Of a stretch of DNA of 64,000 nt, positions 38,119 through 46,145 are shown one piece after another (position 1 is the stretch's first letter; each line of letters starts with the position of its first letter). The stretch is from Euzebyella marina (lineage in GTDB: Bacteria; Bacteroidota; Bacteroidia; Flavobacteriales; Flavobacteriaceae): contig NZ_JACYFK010000001.1 in assembly GCF_014855515.1 (NCBI RefSeq), positions 930,001 to 994,000 on the forward strand, read 5' to 3'. The notes under the pieces are model-generated. The model was not told where the DNA came from and did not search any database. It worked only from the letters and a program-made list of their open reading frames with translations. The translations under genes and the position numbers were made by a program.

Positions 38119-39618
38119 ATGGCCCCAAAAACCCGTGTGCGCTTTGCACCAAGTCCAACCGGACCTTTACACATAGGCGGTGTAAGAACAGCCCTTTTTA
38201 ATTATCTATTTACTAAAAAGAACGGTGGAGACTTCATTTTGCGTATAGAAGATACCGATCAAAATAGATATGTTGATGGAGCCGAACAGTATATCATCGA
38301 TTCATTGAACTGGTGTGGAATTCCTTTTGACGAAGGCCCTGGCAAAGAAGGCAAGTTCGGCCCTTATAGGCAAAGTGAGCGAAAATCGTTGTATAGACAG
38401 TATGCCGAGCGTTTAATCGAAAAAGGCAAAGCTTATTATGCCTTCGATACCCCTGAAAAGTTAGACTATCATAGAAAAGACCATGAAAGCAAAGGCAAAA
38501 CCTTTATTTATAATTGGCACAATCGGTTAAAACTTGATAATTCTCTTTCCCTGATGCCTGAGGAGGTTCAAAAGCGCATCAATTCAGGGGAGGAATATGT
38601 GATTCGTTTTTTAACCCCTCCTGACGTGAAACTGTCTCTGAACGATAGTATTCGTGGAGAGATCGAAATTGACACCAATACGCTTGATGATAAAGTGCTT
38701 TTTAAAAGTGATGGCATGCCCACCTATCACCTCGCCAACATAGTTGATGACCATTTAATGGAAATTACCCATGTGATAAGGGGTGAAGAATGGCTGCCTT
38801 CTCTAGCCCTACATCAACAACTGTATGATGCTTTTGAATGGCAAGCACCCCAATTTGCCCATTTGCCCCTAATTATGAAGCCCGTGGGCAAAGGGAAGCT
38901 AAGTAAACGTGATGGAGAGAAAATGGGTTTTCCTGTCTTTCCCCTAACTTGGCATGAATCTGAAGGTTATAAAGAGGCCGGTTACTTTCCGGAAGCGGTC
39001 GTTAACTTCTTGGCCCTTTTAGGATGGAACCCTGGTACGGAACAAGAGCTATTTTCTTTAGAAGAACTTGTTCAATCTTTTAGTTTAGAGCGCGTGAATA
39101 AATCAGGTGCTCGCTTTGATCCTGACAAAACCAAATGGTATAATCAACATTATCTTCAAGAAACAGACAATGGAGATTTAGCCCGTCTATTTATAGAAGG
39201 TATTGAAGATGAGAAACTTAACGGAAAGTCAAAAGAATATGTAGAAAAAGTAGTCTCCCTAATTAAAGAGCGGGCCACTTTTGTCTCTGACTTTTGGAAT
39301 CTTTCCGATTATTTCTTTCAAACTCCCGAGGGGTATAATGAGAAAGCCGTAAAAAAACAATGGAAAGACGATACGCCCAAGATATTGAGGGAGCTCTTAT
39401 CCCTATATCAAAACACTGATGATTTTAATTCGGAAGCCATTGAATCTACCACAAAAGATTGGATTGCTTCGCAAGAGCTGTCGTTCGGTAAGGTTATGCC
39501 ACCTTTACGTTTGGTCATCGTAGGTGATATGAAGGGCCCTCATCTATTTGATATTATCTCTATGATTGGCAAAGAGGAAAGTATTAAAAGAATTAAAAAA
39601 GCTTTGGATACCCTGTAA
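38119..39618 (+). CDS. gltX: Glutamyl-tRNA synthetase
   Basis: From ATG 38119 the enzyme is 499 aa and starts MAPKTRVRFAPSPTGPLHIGGVRTALFNYL, which contains the HIGH-type motif of class I synthetases. GKGKLSKRDGEKMGFPVFPL is the KMSKS region, and RIEDTDQNRYVDGAE is typical of GluRS. It charges tRNA-Glu with glutamate. Fifteen further codons upstream are open but precede the conserved start and overlap the -7 element. glnS is also in the window, so charging of tRNA-Gln does not have to go through GltX. Confidence 0.97.
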   Translation: MAPKTRVRFAPSPTGPLHIGGVRTALFNYLFTKKNGGDFILRIEDTDQNRYVDGAEQYIIDSLNWCGIPFDEGPGKEGKFGPYRQSERKSLYRQYAERLIEKGKAYYAFDTPEKLDYHRKDHESKGKTFIYNWHNRLKLDNSLSLMPEEVQKRINSGEEYVIRFLTPPDVKLSLNDSIRGEIEIDTNTLDDKVLFKSDGMPTYHLANIVDDHLMEITHVIRGEEWLPSLALHQQLYDAFEWQAPQFAHLPLIMKPVGKGKLSKRDGEKMGFPVFPLTWHESEGYKEAGYFPEAVVNFLALLGWNPGTEQELFSLEELVQSFSLERVNKSGARFDPDKTKWYNQHYLQETDNGDLARLFIEGIEDEKLNGKSKEYVEKVVSLIKERATFVSDFWNLSDYFFQTPEGYNEKAVKKQWKDDTPKILRELLSLYQNTDDFNSEAIESTTKDWIASQELSFGKVMPPLRLVIVGDMKGPHLFDIISMIGKEESIKRIKKALDTL

Positions 39619-39743
39619 TGTAAAGTGATTACATTCAATTTCTTAAGTAGTGTTTCGTTAGTCCGTTGTAACAAATTCATCATTGTTGCTACAGATTAGA
39701 TGAAGACTTGTTATCTTCATTCAACAACTTTAAACACACTATC

Positions 39744-40673
39744 ATGGGTTCTTTTATTTTTATTCCAATACTCTTTTTTGGGATAGTTATTTTGCTATCC
39801 TCCTTTTTCATCGTCAAACAGCAGACGGCTGTAGCTATCGAACGCTTCGGTAAATTTCATAGCATCCGCTCATCGGGCCTACAAATGAAAATACCGGTAG
39901 TTGACCGAATTGCGGGGCGCCTAAGCCTTAAAATTCAGCAATTGGATGTTATTGTGGAAACCAAAACCTTGGATGATGTATTTGTTAAGTTAAAAATATC
40001 GGTACAATACGTCGTGCTTAAAGACAAGGTATATGAGGCCTTCTACAAATTAGAATACCCTCATGAACAAATTACTTCATACGTTTTTGATGTGGTACGT
40101 GCCGAGGTGCCAAAAATGAAACTTGATGATGTTTTCGTGAAAAAGGACGACATAGCCATAGCTGTTAAGACCGAGCTACAAGAGGCCATGTTCGAATACG
40201 GTTTCGATATCATTAAGACGTTGGTTACGGACATTGATCCAGACCCCCAGGTAAAGAACGCCATGAACCGTATAAATGCATCGGAAAGAGAAAAAATTGC
40301 TGCCCAATTCGAAGGTGATGCTGCCCGTATTCTAATTGTAGAAAAGGCCAAGGCGGAGGCCGAGAGCAAGCGATTGCAAGGGCAAGGTATTGCCGACCAA
40401 CGTAGGGAAATTGCTCGAGGGTTGGAAGAATCGGTAGAAGTATTGAACAAAGTCGGCATTAACAGTCAAGAGGCATCAGCATTGATTGTCGTAACCCAGC
40501 ATTATGATACGCTACAGGCCATTGGAGAGGAAACAAACACCAATTTAATACTTTTGCCCAATTCGCCCCAAGCAGGTAGTGATATGCTTAATAACATGGT
40601 CGCATCGTTTACGGCAAGCAATATGATTGGCGAAAAGATGAAGGAGGCCAATGAGAAGAAAGACAAATCTTAA
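39744..40673 (+). CDS. SPFH/band 7 (stomatin-like) membrane protein
   Basis: From ATG 39744 the protein is 309 aa with an N-terminal TM helix (about residues 5-26, PILFFGIVILLSSFFI). A band-7 domain follows (VKQQTAVAIERFGKFHSIRSSGLQMKIP to DIDPDPQVKNAMNRINASEREK), then an Ala/Glu/Lys-rich coiled coil (about 180-235) and a short hydrophobic C-terminal part. Stomatin-like proteins form large membrane scaffolds and often associate with proteases. The longer frame begins at TTG and adds residues without a signal. It is a single-gene unit ending in a terminator. Confidence 0.9.
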   Translation: MGSFIFIPILFFGIVILLSSFFIVKQQTAVAIERFGKFHSIRSSGLQMKIPVVDRIAGRLSLKIQQLDVIVETKTLDDVFVKLKISVQYVVLKDKVYEAFYKLEYPHEQITSYVFDVVRAEVPKMKLDDVFVKKDDIAIAVKTELQEAMFEYGFDIIKTLVTDIDPDPQVKNAMNRINASEREKIAAQFEGDAARILIVEKAKAEAESKRLQGQGIADQRREIARGLEESVEVLNKVGINSQEASALIVVTQHYDTLQAIGEETNTNLILLPNSPQAGSDMLNNMVASFTASNMIGEKMKEANEKKDKS

Positions 40674-40691
40674 TTTATAGGATGATGTAAT

Positions 40692-40720
40692 AAAAAAAGC
40701 CCGGATTTACCGGGCTTTTA
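40692..40720. terminator. Bidirectional intrinsic terminator
   Basis: GCCCGG and CCGGGC form a 6-bp GC stem around ATTTA, extended by the flanking A7 and T4 runs. It separates the band-7 gene from the convergent minus-strand gene at 40736. Confidence 0.85.
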
Positions 40721-40735
40721 ATTTTATATAGGTCG

Positions 40736-40951
40736 TTAATGAAATTTCTTCATCACCTTTCGCGCCACTAATGACATAATAAGTTTTTGAAGCACCCCCC
40801 CTACGCCACCGAGCAAGTTAGTTGGGTAAAGACTGCTTTTGGCAGTATTGAAACTAAGTTTCATATTCTCCCTTTCAATTTCTTGCTGTAGCTTTAATAT
40901 TTTAAGGTCTTGGTCAATTTCTTTAAAAGAGGTGTATTTCTTAGGTATCAT
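40736..40951 (-). CDS. Small conserved protein, DUF6327-like
   Basis: A 71-aa basic protein: MIPKKYTSFKEIDQDLKILKLQQEIERENMKLS forms a charged N-terminal helix, followed by a short SLYPTNLLGGVGGVLQKLIMSLVARKVMKKF amphipathic or weakly hydrophobic part. The arrangement after a holin-like gene and a YtxH gene, with a 4-bp ATGA overlap, is the one I remember for DUF6327 in Bacteroidota. Function unknown, probably envelope or stress related. Confidence 0.7.
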   Translation of the reverse strand: MIPKKYTSFKEIDQDLKILKLQQEIERENMKLSFNTAKSSLYPTNLLGGVGGVLQKLIMSLVARKVMKKFH

Positions 40952-41298
40952 ATCTCATCAAAATAAAATTCAGAGAACTTTTTAAGTAATGGTTTGTTAA
41001 GGTGATGTCTTAGAAGGTAGATTATAATTCCTATTAGAATATAAAATCCTCCGACAATGAGAAAGCCCAAGGCATTGCTTCCCAAGGCCTCACCGGCCCA
41101 AAATGCAGCACTGGCTGATAAAAACAAAAGGGCCAAAACAAGCATTACCGAAACAGAAGCAATCTTAGCAAATACCACAATAGCCTTCATCATCACCTTG
41201 AAACCTTTCAGTTTATAAAACTGATGGCTGCTTTCAAGGTACGACTTTGCGCTAGCCTCTGCCTCGGTAAAGTTTTCCTTTAATTCATCAAAAGCCAT
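40948..41298 (-). CDS. Putative holin-superfamily-III-like membrane protein
   Basis: The 116-aa protein starts MAFDELKENFTEAEASAKSYLESSHQFYKLKGFKVMMK, an amphipathic region, then has two strong TM helices (about residues 42-66 and 74-96) and a short charged tail. This matches the phage-holin-like family found next to YtxH genes in Bacteroidota chromosomes; there is no sign of a phage here. It overlaps the next gene by four bases and starts three bases after the YtxH gene. Confidence 0.75.
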   Translation of the reverse strand: MAFDELKENFTEAEASAKSYLESSHQFYKLKGFKVMMKAIVVFAKIASVSVMLVLALLFLSASAAFWAGEALGSNALGFLIVGGFYILIGIIIYLLRHHLNKPLLKKFSEFYFDEI

Positions 41299-41301
41299 AG
41301 G

Positions 41302-41631
41302 TTACTTTTGAAGTTGGGCATTCTTTTTTCTTAGATCTTCAAGCTTCTTTTCTAAAGTCATGATGATATCATCAGCCTTATAGCTCATATTTGAAATGGT
41401 ATCTTCAAGCTTTTGTTCAAAGTCGATTTTCTTCTCTTCAGCAGTTTTTGTCAATTCCTCTGCAGCTTGACTAATTCTACTTGTAATGTCTTCCTTAGTC
41501 TTAAGAGCGTTCTTTTTTATTTTTTTACGAGTTTTCTCTCCTTTGTCCGGTGCATATAAAATTCCGGCACCAGCACCGATAATTGCTCCAGTAAGAACTG
41601 CTAATAAAATATTACCACTATCGTTTGACAT
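41302..41631 (-). CDS. YtxH domain-containing protein
   Basis: The 109-aa protein has an N-terminal glycine-rich TM helix with ILLAVLTGAIIGAGAGILYAPDKGEKTRKKIKK, the YtxH signature, then a long charged coiled coil (about residues 40-109). YtxH proteins are general-stress membrane proteins. It is the first gene of a three-gene minus-strand operon. The 348-bp gap upstream (41632-41979) holds no feature I can support. Confidence 0.88.
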   Translation of the reverse strand: MSNDSGNILLAVLTGAIIGAGAGILYAPDKGEKTRKKIKKNALKTKEDITSRISQAAEELTKTAEEKKIDFEQKLEDTISNMSYKADDIIMTLEKKLEDLRKKNAQLQK

Positions 41632-41979
41632 AATTGTTAGGTTTTAAATGAATACTTAACTTTTTCAATGGATATTCTTCTATCGAAACCATTGAACAGC
41701 CAAATTAATGTGGAAGGGCTGGTTGCTTTACCCCAATCAATGCAAAAATTAGCTTTTGAAGTAAATTAAGAGTGTTTTAACCAATTTAAAGGCCTCTACT
41801 GCACCAAAACCAGTAAAGTCAACTCTTATATCGTTCGATTTACGAAATGCCTTCTTACAGCCCTTTAAGCCCTCAATTTAAATAAGAAATATCTATTGTT
41901 GGACACGCTCGAAAAAGAAATAACTTATAACCGTTTGGAAAGTATCAAACGATAGATTTAATGAGCGAACTTGGCGAGA

Positions 41980-43662
41980 TTATTTTTGCTGAATTTTTGC
42001 CCAAGTATCTCGTAAGCCAACCGTCTTATTAAATACGAGCTTCTCACCACTTGAATCCGAATCTACACAAAAATAGCCCATTCGTTGAAATTGAAATCTG
42101 TCCCCAGGGCTAGACTCTTGCAAGCTTGGTTCAACGAAAGCAGTGATAACCTCCAAAGAATTAGGGTTTATAAATTCCATAAAGTCTTTGTCCTTTTGAG
42201 AGTCCGGACTTTCATTCGTGAAAAGTCTATCATATAAGCGAACCTCTGCCTCGATAGCGTGTTTACACGAGACCCAATGCAATGTGCCTTTGACTTTTCT
42301 TAAACTCTCTTCTGTCCCGCTACCACTCTTACTCTTTGGGTCATAAGTGCATTGAACCTCAATAATATTCCCATCGGTATCTTTAGTGCAGCTTTCTGCT
42401 TTTATGATATATCCGCTCTTCAGGCGAACTTCACCGCCTAACTTCAGTCTAAAAAACTTTCTGTTGGCCTCCTCTTTAAAATCTTCCTGCTCAATGTAAA
42501 TTTCCCGCGATAAGGGAATTTGTCTAGAACCAGCCGATTCATCTTCGGGGTTGTTTTCGATGTCGAGCCACTCTTCCTTATCCTCCGGATAATTAGTGAT
42601 GACCAATTTCAATGGGTTTAAAACACCCATAACCCTAGGAGCGGTTTTGTTAAGATCTTCACGGGCATGAAACTCTAATAACGACACATCAATCAAGTTT
42701 TCTCGTTTCGCTATACCGATGGTGTCAGCAAAATTCTTAATGGAATTAGGGGTATACCCCCTTCTTCTCAAACCTGAAATAGTAGGCATTCGAGGATCAT
42801 CCCACCCGTTGACCACACCACTCTCTACTAGCTGTAGCAACTTTCGCTTACTGACTACAGTATGACTGAGGTTTCTACGGGCGAACTCACGTTGTTTGGG
42901 GCGTAATTTACTTTTATCAATTACCTGGTCTAAAAACCAATCATAAAGTTCACGATGCATGGCAAACTCTAATGTGCAAAGGGAATGCGAAACCTGCTCG
43001 ATGTAGTCGCTTTCACCATGTGTCCAATCGTACATTGGATAAATACACCAATCGGTATTAGTACGATGGTGCGCTTTATGTAACACTCGGTACATTATTG
43101 GGTCTCGCATCAACATATTAGATGATGACATGTTAATCTTGGCCCTTAGAACATGCGCTCCAGCTTCGTGCTTGCCATCCTTCATTTCTTGAAACAAAGC
43201 TAGATTTTCTTCAACGGATCTATTTCTATATGGACTATCTATACCAGGTTGTGTAGGTGTTCCTTTCTGTGAGGCCATATCTTCTGAAGATTGGCTATCC
43301 ACATACGCTTTTCCATTCTTAATTAAATCGACCGCCCAGTCGTACAACTGCTGAAAATAATCGGAAGCATACCTTTCGGTATCCCATTGAAATCCTAACC
43401 ATTCGACATCCTTCTTTATCGCATCAACATATTCCTGCTCTTCCTTAGCAGGGTTGGTGTCATCAAATCGCAAATTGACGGGTGCATTGTAGCGCAAACC
43501 CAAACCAAAATTCAAGCAAATCGAGCTTGCATGACCAATATGCAAATAACCATTTGGTTCCGGCGGAAAACGAAACCTCAAATCTTCTTTGGAATACCCA
43601 TTTTTCAGGTCTTCCTCAATAATATGCTCAATGAAATTCAACGATTCTGAAGCCTCGCCCAT
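41980..43662 (-). CDS. glnS: Glutaminyl-tRNA synthetase
   Basis: A 560-aa class I synthetase. RFPPEPNGYLHIGHASSICLNFGL (about residues 28-51) is the HIGH motif in its GlnRS form, LRFDDTNPAKEEQEYVD follows, and HTVVSKRKLLQLVESGVVNGWDDPRMPT contains the KMSKS counterpart and the GlnRS signature. The C-terminal anticodon-binding beta barrels are complete. It charges tRNA-Gln directly. A TACCTTTG -7 element lies 20 bases upstream. Confidence 0.97.
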   Translation of the reverse strand: MGEASESLNFIEHIIEEDLKNGYSKEDLRFRFPPEPNGYLHIGHASSICLNFGLGLRYNAPVNLRFDDTNPAKEEQEYVDAIKKDVEWLGFQWDTERYASDYFQQLYDWAVDLIKNGKAYVDSQSSEDMASQKGTPTQPGIDSPYRNRSVEENLALFQEMKDGKHEAGAHVLRAKINMSSSNMLMRDPIMYRVLHKAHHRTNTDWCIYPMYDWTHGESDYIEQVSHSLCTLEFAMHRELYDWFLDQVIDKSKLRPKQREFARRNLSHTVVSKRKLLQLVESGVVNGWDDPRMPTISGLRRRGYTPNSIKNFADTIGIAKRENLIDVSLLEFHAREDLNKTAPRVMGVLNPLKLVITNYPEDKEEWLDIENNPEDESAGSRQIPLSREIYIEQEDFKEEANRKFFRLKLGGEVRLKSGYIIKAESCTKDTDGNIIEVQCTYDPKSKSGSGTEESLRKVKGTLHWVSCKHAIEAEVRLYDRLFTNESPDSQKDKDFMEFINPNSLEVITAFVEPSLQESSPGDRFQFQRMGYFCVDSDSSGEKLVFNKTVGLRDTWAKIQQK

Positions 43663-43681
43663 AGATTGATTTTTAAGAGTA

Positions 43682-43689
43682 CAAAGGTA
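43682..43689 (-). promoter_or_regulatory. Putative -7 promoter element (TACCTTTG) for glnS
   Basis: Minus-strand TACCTTTG, a full match to TAnnTTTG, ending 19-20 bases before the glnS start codon. Confidence 0.4.
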
Positions 43690-43879
43690 GTTAAAATGCC
43701 AAAATACCCGATAAAATAGAAAGTAATCCTACACTTAGATGCTTTTTCACAACACATTTGGGGTGTGATACAACATAAAATTCCTCACGCGTATATTAAG
43801 TAGCATATTTGTTTATGATTCGTTGATCACGTCCCAAATCTGACATCGAACATGTAGTAACCCAAAACTACGACTACTT

Positions 43880-46138
43880 ATGAAAAAAGCACTCACAATT
43901 ACCGGAACAGCGCTCGCCATGGCATTTATGCTAATGGGCAGCAACACACTCAATGCACAAACTATCGCTCTACAAGCCCCAGAGCCTGCAGACAACCCCA
44001 ACATCGGAGGAAACTCCCCGTGGGATAAGGCCTGCGCCTCTGCCAGCTATAATGAGTATTTTGTGACCATCAACTGGGTCGGAACTGCCAACTCTGACAA
44101 CCAGTTCATTTTAGAACTGAGCAATGCCTCTGGTTCTTTTACCTCGCCAACCGTACTATCGACAATTACCGATCAGAACGGTAACTCTGAGTTTGAAACC
44201 AGTTTTAACCTGCCCACTAACATTCAAGGTGCAGGATATCAAATGAGGGTACGCAGCACAAGCCCAGCCGCAACTAGCCCTGCCAGTGCAGCTTACTCTA
44301 TGTACTACCTTGGTTTTACCACCAATTTGCATATGAGCCCTGATGGCGACGGAACAACACCCGGAACGTTACAGGTATGTGGTGGCGGAAACGTTACCCT
44401 ATCAGTTGACAACGTACCGGCCGGCGAAGTAAATACCTATCAGTATGCTTGGTACCGTAGCGGTACCCCTATCGGAAACGGCCCATCAATAGAAACCAGC
44501 GGAAACGGAGAATACTATGTCTATATTGATTATGGAGATTGTACGGGATCCGCTAACACTGAATCGAACCATATTATTATAAATACTGGTACAAGTACTG
44601 GTATAGCCATCAATAACCCTCCCTCAACATCATTATGTGCTGGTCAAGCAGCGCCAGCATTAGAGGCCAATGTTCAAAATGCATCTTATAGATATACTTG
44701 GTTTAAAGATGGTGCCATTGTTCAAGCCGAACAAGTAGGTGCCTTTACCTATACCATAAATACCAATGACCCTTCTTTTACCGGTGACTATACTGTTCAA
44801 GTAAAAGGTTCCGGTATTTGTACCGAGACCTCTGCTCCAGTTTCTATAACCAATGCTGGGGCATTTACAGTAAACAGGGTAAATGAAGGAAATATGGTGG
44901 TTATGCCAAGCCAGACGCAGTCTTTAAGTATTAGCACAGACGCCAATAGCCCTACCTACCAATGGTACCGTAATAACATTATAATAAATGGAGCTACCCA
45001 GGCATCTTATAATGCGGCTCTTGAAGGTAGTTACCATGTGGCCGTAACCCAAACGGGCGGTGCATGTTCATCAACTACTATTAATTCGGAAGCCACTACT
45101 GTTATAAGTCCAACAGAATTTAGACTGGAAATTGATTACGCAACCAATTATACTGAGTGCAACGAAACAAGTATGGTGCTAGAAACTTCTGCTATTTACG
45201 CTGTACTGGCAGATTCTAGTGAAATAAACGTTACCAATGACGTGGCCTCTTCATTTAGCTACCAATGGCAGAAAGATGGTGCCGATGTAAGTGCTGAAAC
45301 TGCAAGAGCCATAAGTCTTACCAATAGTGATGAAAATGGAAGTTATACCGTCACGGGCACCTATGCCAGCATGACCTCTACCTCCAATACACTTCCATTG
45401 CAACTGGCAAGTAGTGGCTCTTTGATTATCACGAGTACTAGCACCGTATACTGCAGCTCTGATGATTTGATCATCATCAGCTCTGAGACCGACTTAACCG
45501 GTGAAACCTTTGACTGGGAGCGTGACGGCGAAGCGATAAACTCTAGCGATCAGGCTTTAGTGACGAACTCCCCAGGTACCTACCGATTAGTTCTTAGAAA
45601 AGGTGAGTGCCCAACCATCTCAAACGAGATTACCATCGCTCCTTTAGACCCAGATCTAATTACATTAAGTATAGATGGCGACGTAATCTTCCCCGAAGGA
45701 AGTTCTAAAACCGTTACCGCTACGGGAGGTACATCATACATTTGGTACGATGCCGCCAATAACGAGGTGAGCACTTCAGACTCGTATACTTTTACCACTG
45801 AAGGTGATTATACGCTCGTAGCAAGTATTGACAATTGCAATGTTGTAAAACAGATAACCGCAGATTACCTAGACCTATTCAATATACCAAACGTTATTAC
45901 ACCTAATGGAGACGGTGCCAATGATCAATGGATCATACCTAACTCGTACTCTAACAAGTCTGACGTTAACGTAATAATCTATAATGCCAAAGGTGCCGAA
46001 GTGCTTAATGTATTCAATTATCAAAACACATGGCCAGAAAGCTCTACCAGCTTTTCGCAACAGAACATGGTTTACTACTATGTAATCAAGAACGCTACTG
46101 AAACCTTAAAACAAGGTACCATAACCGTTATTCGCTAA
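43880..46138 (+). CDS. sprC: SprC-like gliding-motility protein with Ig-like domains and T9SS type B sorting domain
   Basis: The 752-aa protein has a signal peptide (MKKALTITGTALAMAFMLMGSNTLNAQ), an N-terminal fibronectin/Ig-like region, and repeated Ig-like segments containing YAWYRSG, YTWFKDG, YQWYRNN and YQWQKDG. It ends in a gliding-motility C-terminal domain with ITPNGDGANDQWIIP, which should direct export by T9SS. It is the first gene of four and lies 7 bp before sprD. I assign sprC from gene order (C-D-B-F as in Flavobacterium johnsoniae) more than from direct sequence memory. A CATATTTG near 43804-43811 is an imperfect -7 box. Confidence 0.78.
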   Translation: MKKALTITGTALAMAFMLMGSNTLNAQTIALQAPEPADNPNIGGNSPWDKACASASYNEYFVTINWVGTANSDNQFILELSNASGSFTSPTVLSTITDQNGNSEFETSFNLPTNIQGAGYQMRVRSTSPAATSPASAAYSMYYLGFTTNLHMSPDGDGTTPGTLQVCGGGNVTLSVDNVPAGEVNTYQYAWYRSGTPIGNGPSIETSGNGEYYVYIDYGDCTGSANTESNHIIINTGTSTGIAINNPPSTSLCAGQAAPALEANVQNASYRYTWFKDGAIVQAEQVGAFTYTINTNDPSFTGDYTVQVKGSGICTETSAPVSITNAGAFTVNRVNEGNMVVMPSQTQSLSISTDANSPTYQWYRNNIIINGATQASYNAALEGSYHVAVTQTGGACSSTTINSEATTVISPTEFRLEIDYATNYTECNETSMVLETSAIYAVLADSSEINVTNDVASSFSYQWQKDGADVSAETARAISLTNSDENGSYTVTGTYASMTSTSNTLPLQLASSGSLIITSTSTVYCSSDDLIIISSETDLTGETFDWERDGEAINSSDQALVTNSPGTYRLVLRKGECPTISNEITIAPLDPDLITLSIDGDVIFPEGSSKTVTATGGTSYIWYDAANNEVSTSDSYTFTTEGDYTLVASIDNCNVVKQITADYLDLFNIPNVITPNGDGANDQWIIPNSYSNKSDVNVIIYNAKGAEVLNVFNYQNTWPESSTSFSQQNMVYYYVIKNATETLKQGTITVIR

Positions 46139-46145
46139 ACCCATC

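Noticed and set aside
40948-41298. Holin-like gene as evidence of a prophage
   Set aside because: There are no other phage genes nearby, and the neighbours YtxH and DUF6327-like form a chromosomal cluster typical of Bacteroidota.
41668-41769. 33-codon open frame MDILLSKPLNSQINVEGLVA in the gap before glnS
   Set aside because: Too short to separate from chance; no ribosome binding site, hydrophobic segment or known motif.
41931-41954. Hairpin CGTTTG/CAAACG downstream of glnS
   Set aside because: Only six base pairs and no T-run on either strand, so I do not call it a terminator.
43804-43811. CATATTTG as the sprC promoter -7 box
   Set aside because: The first base differs from TAnnTTTG and no -33 box is seen; too weak to list as a feature.
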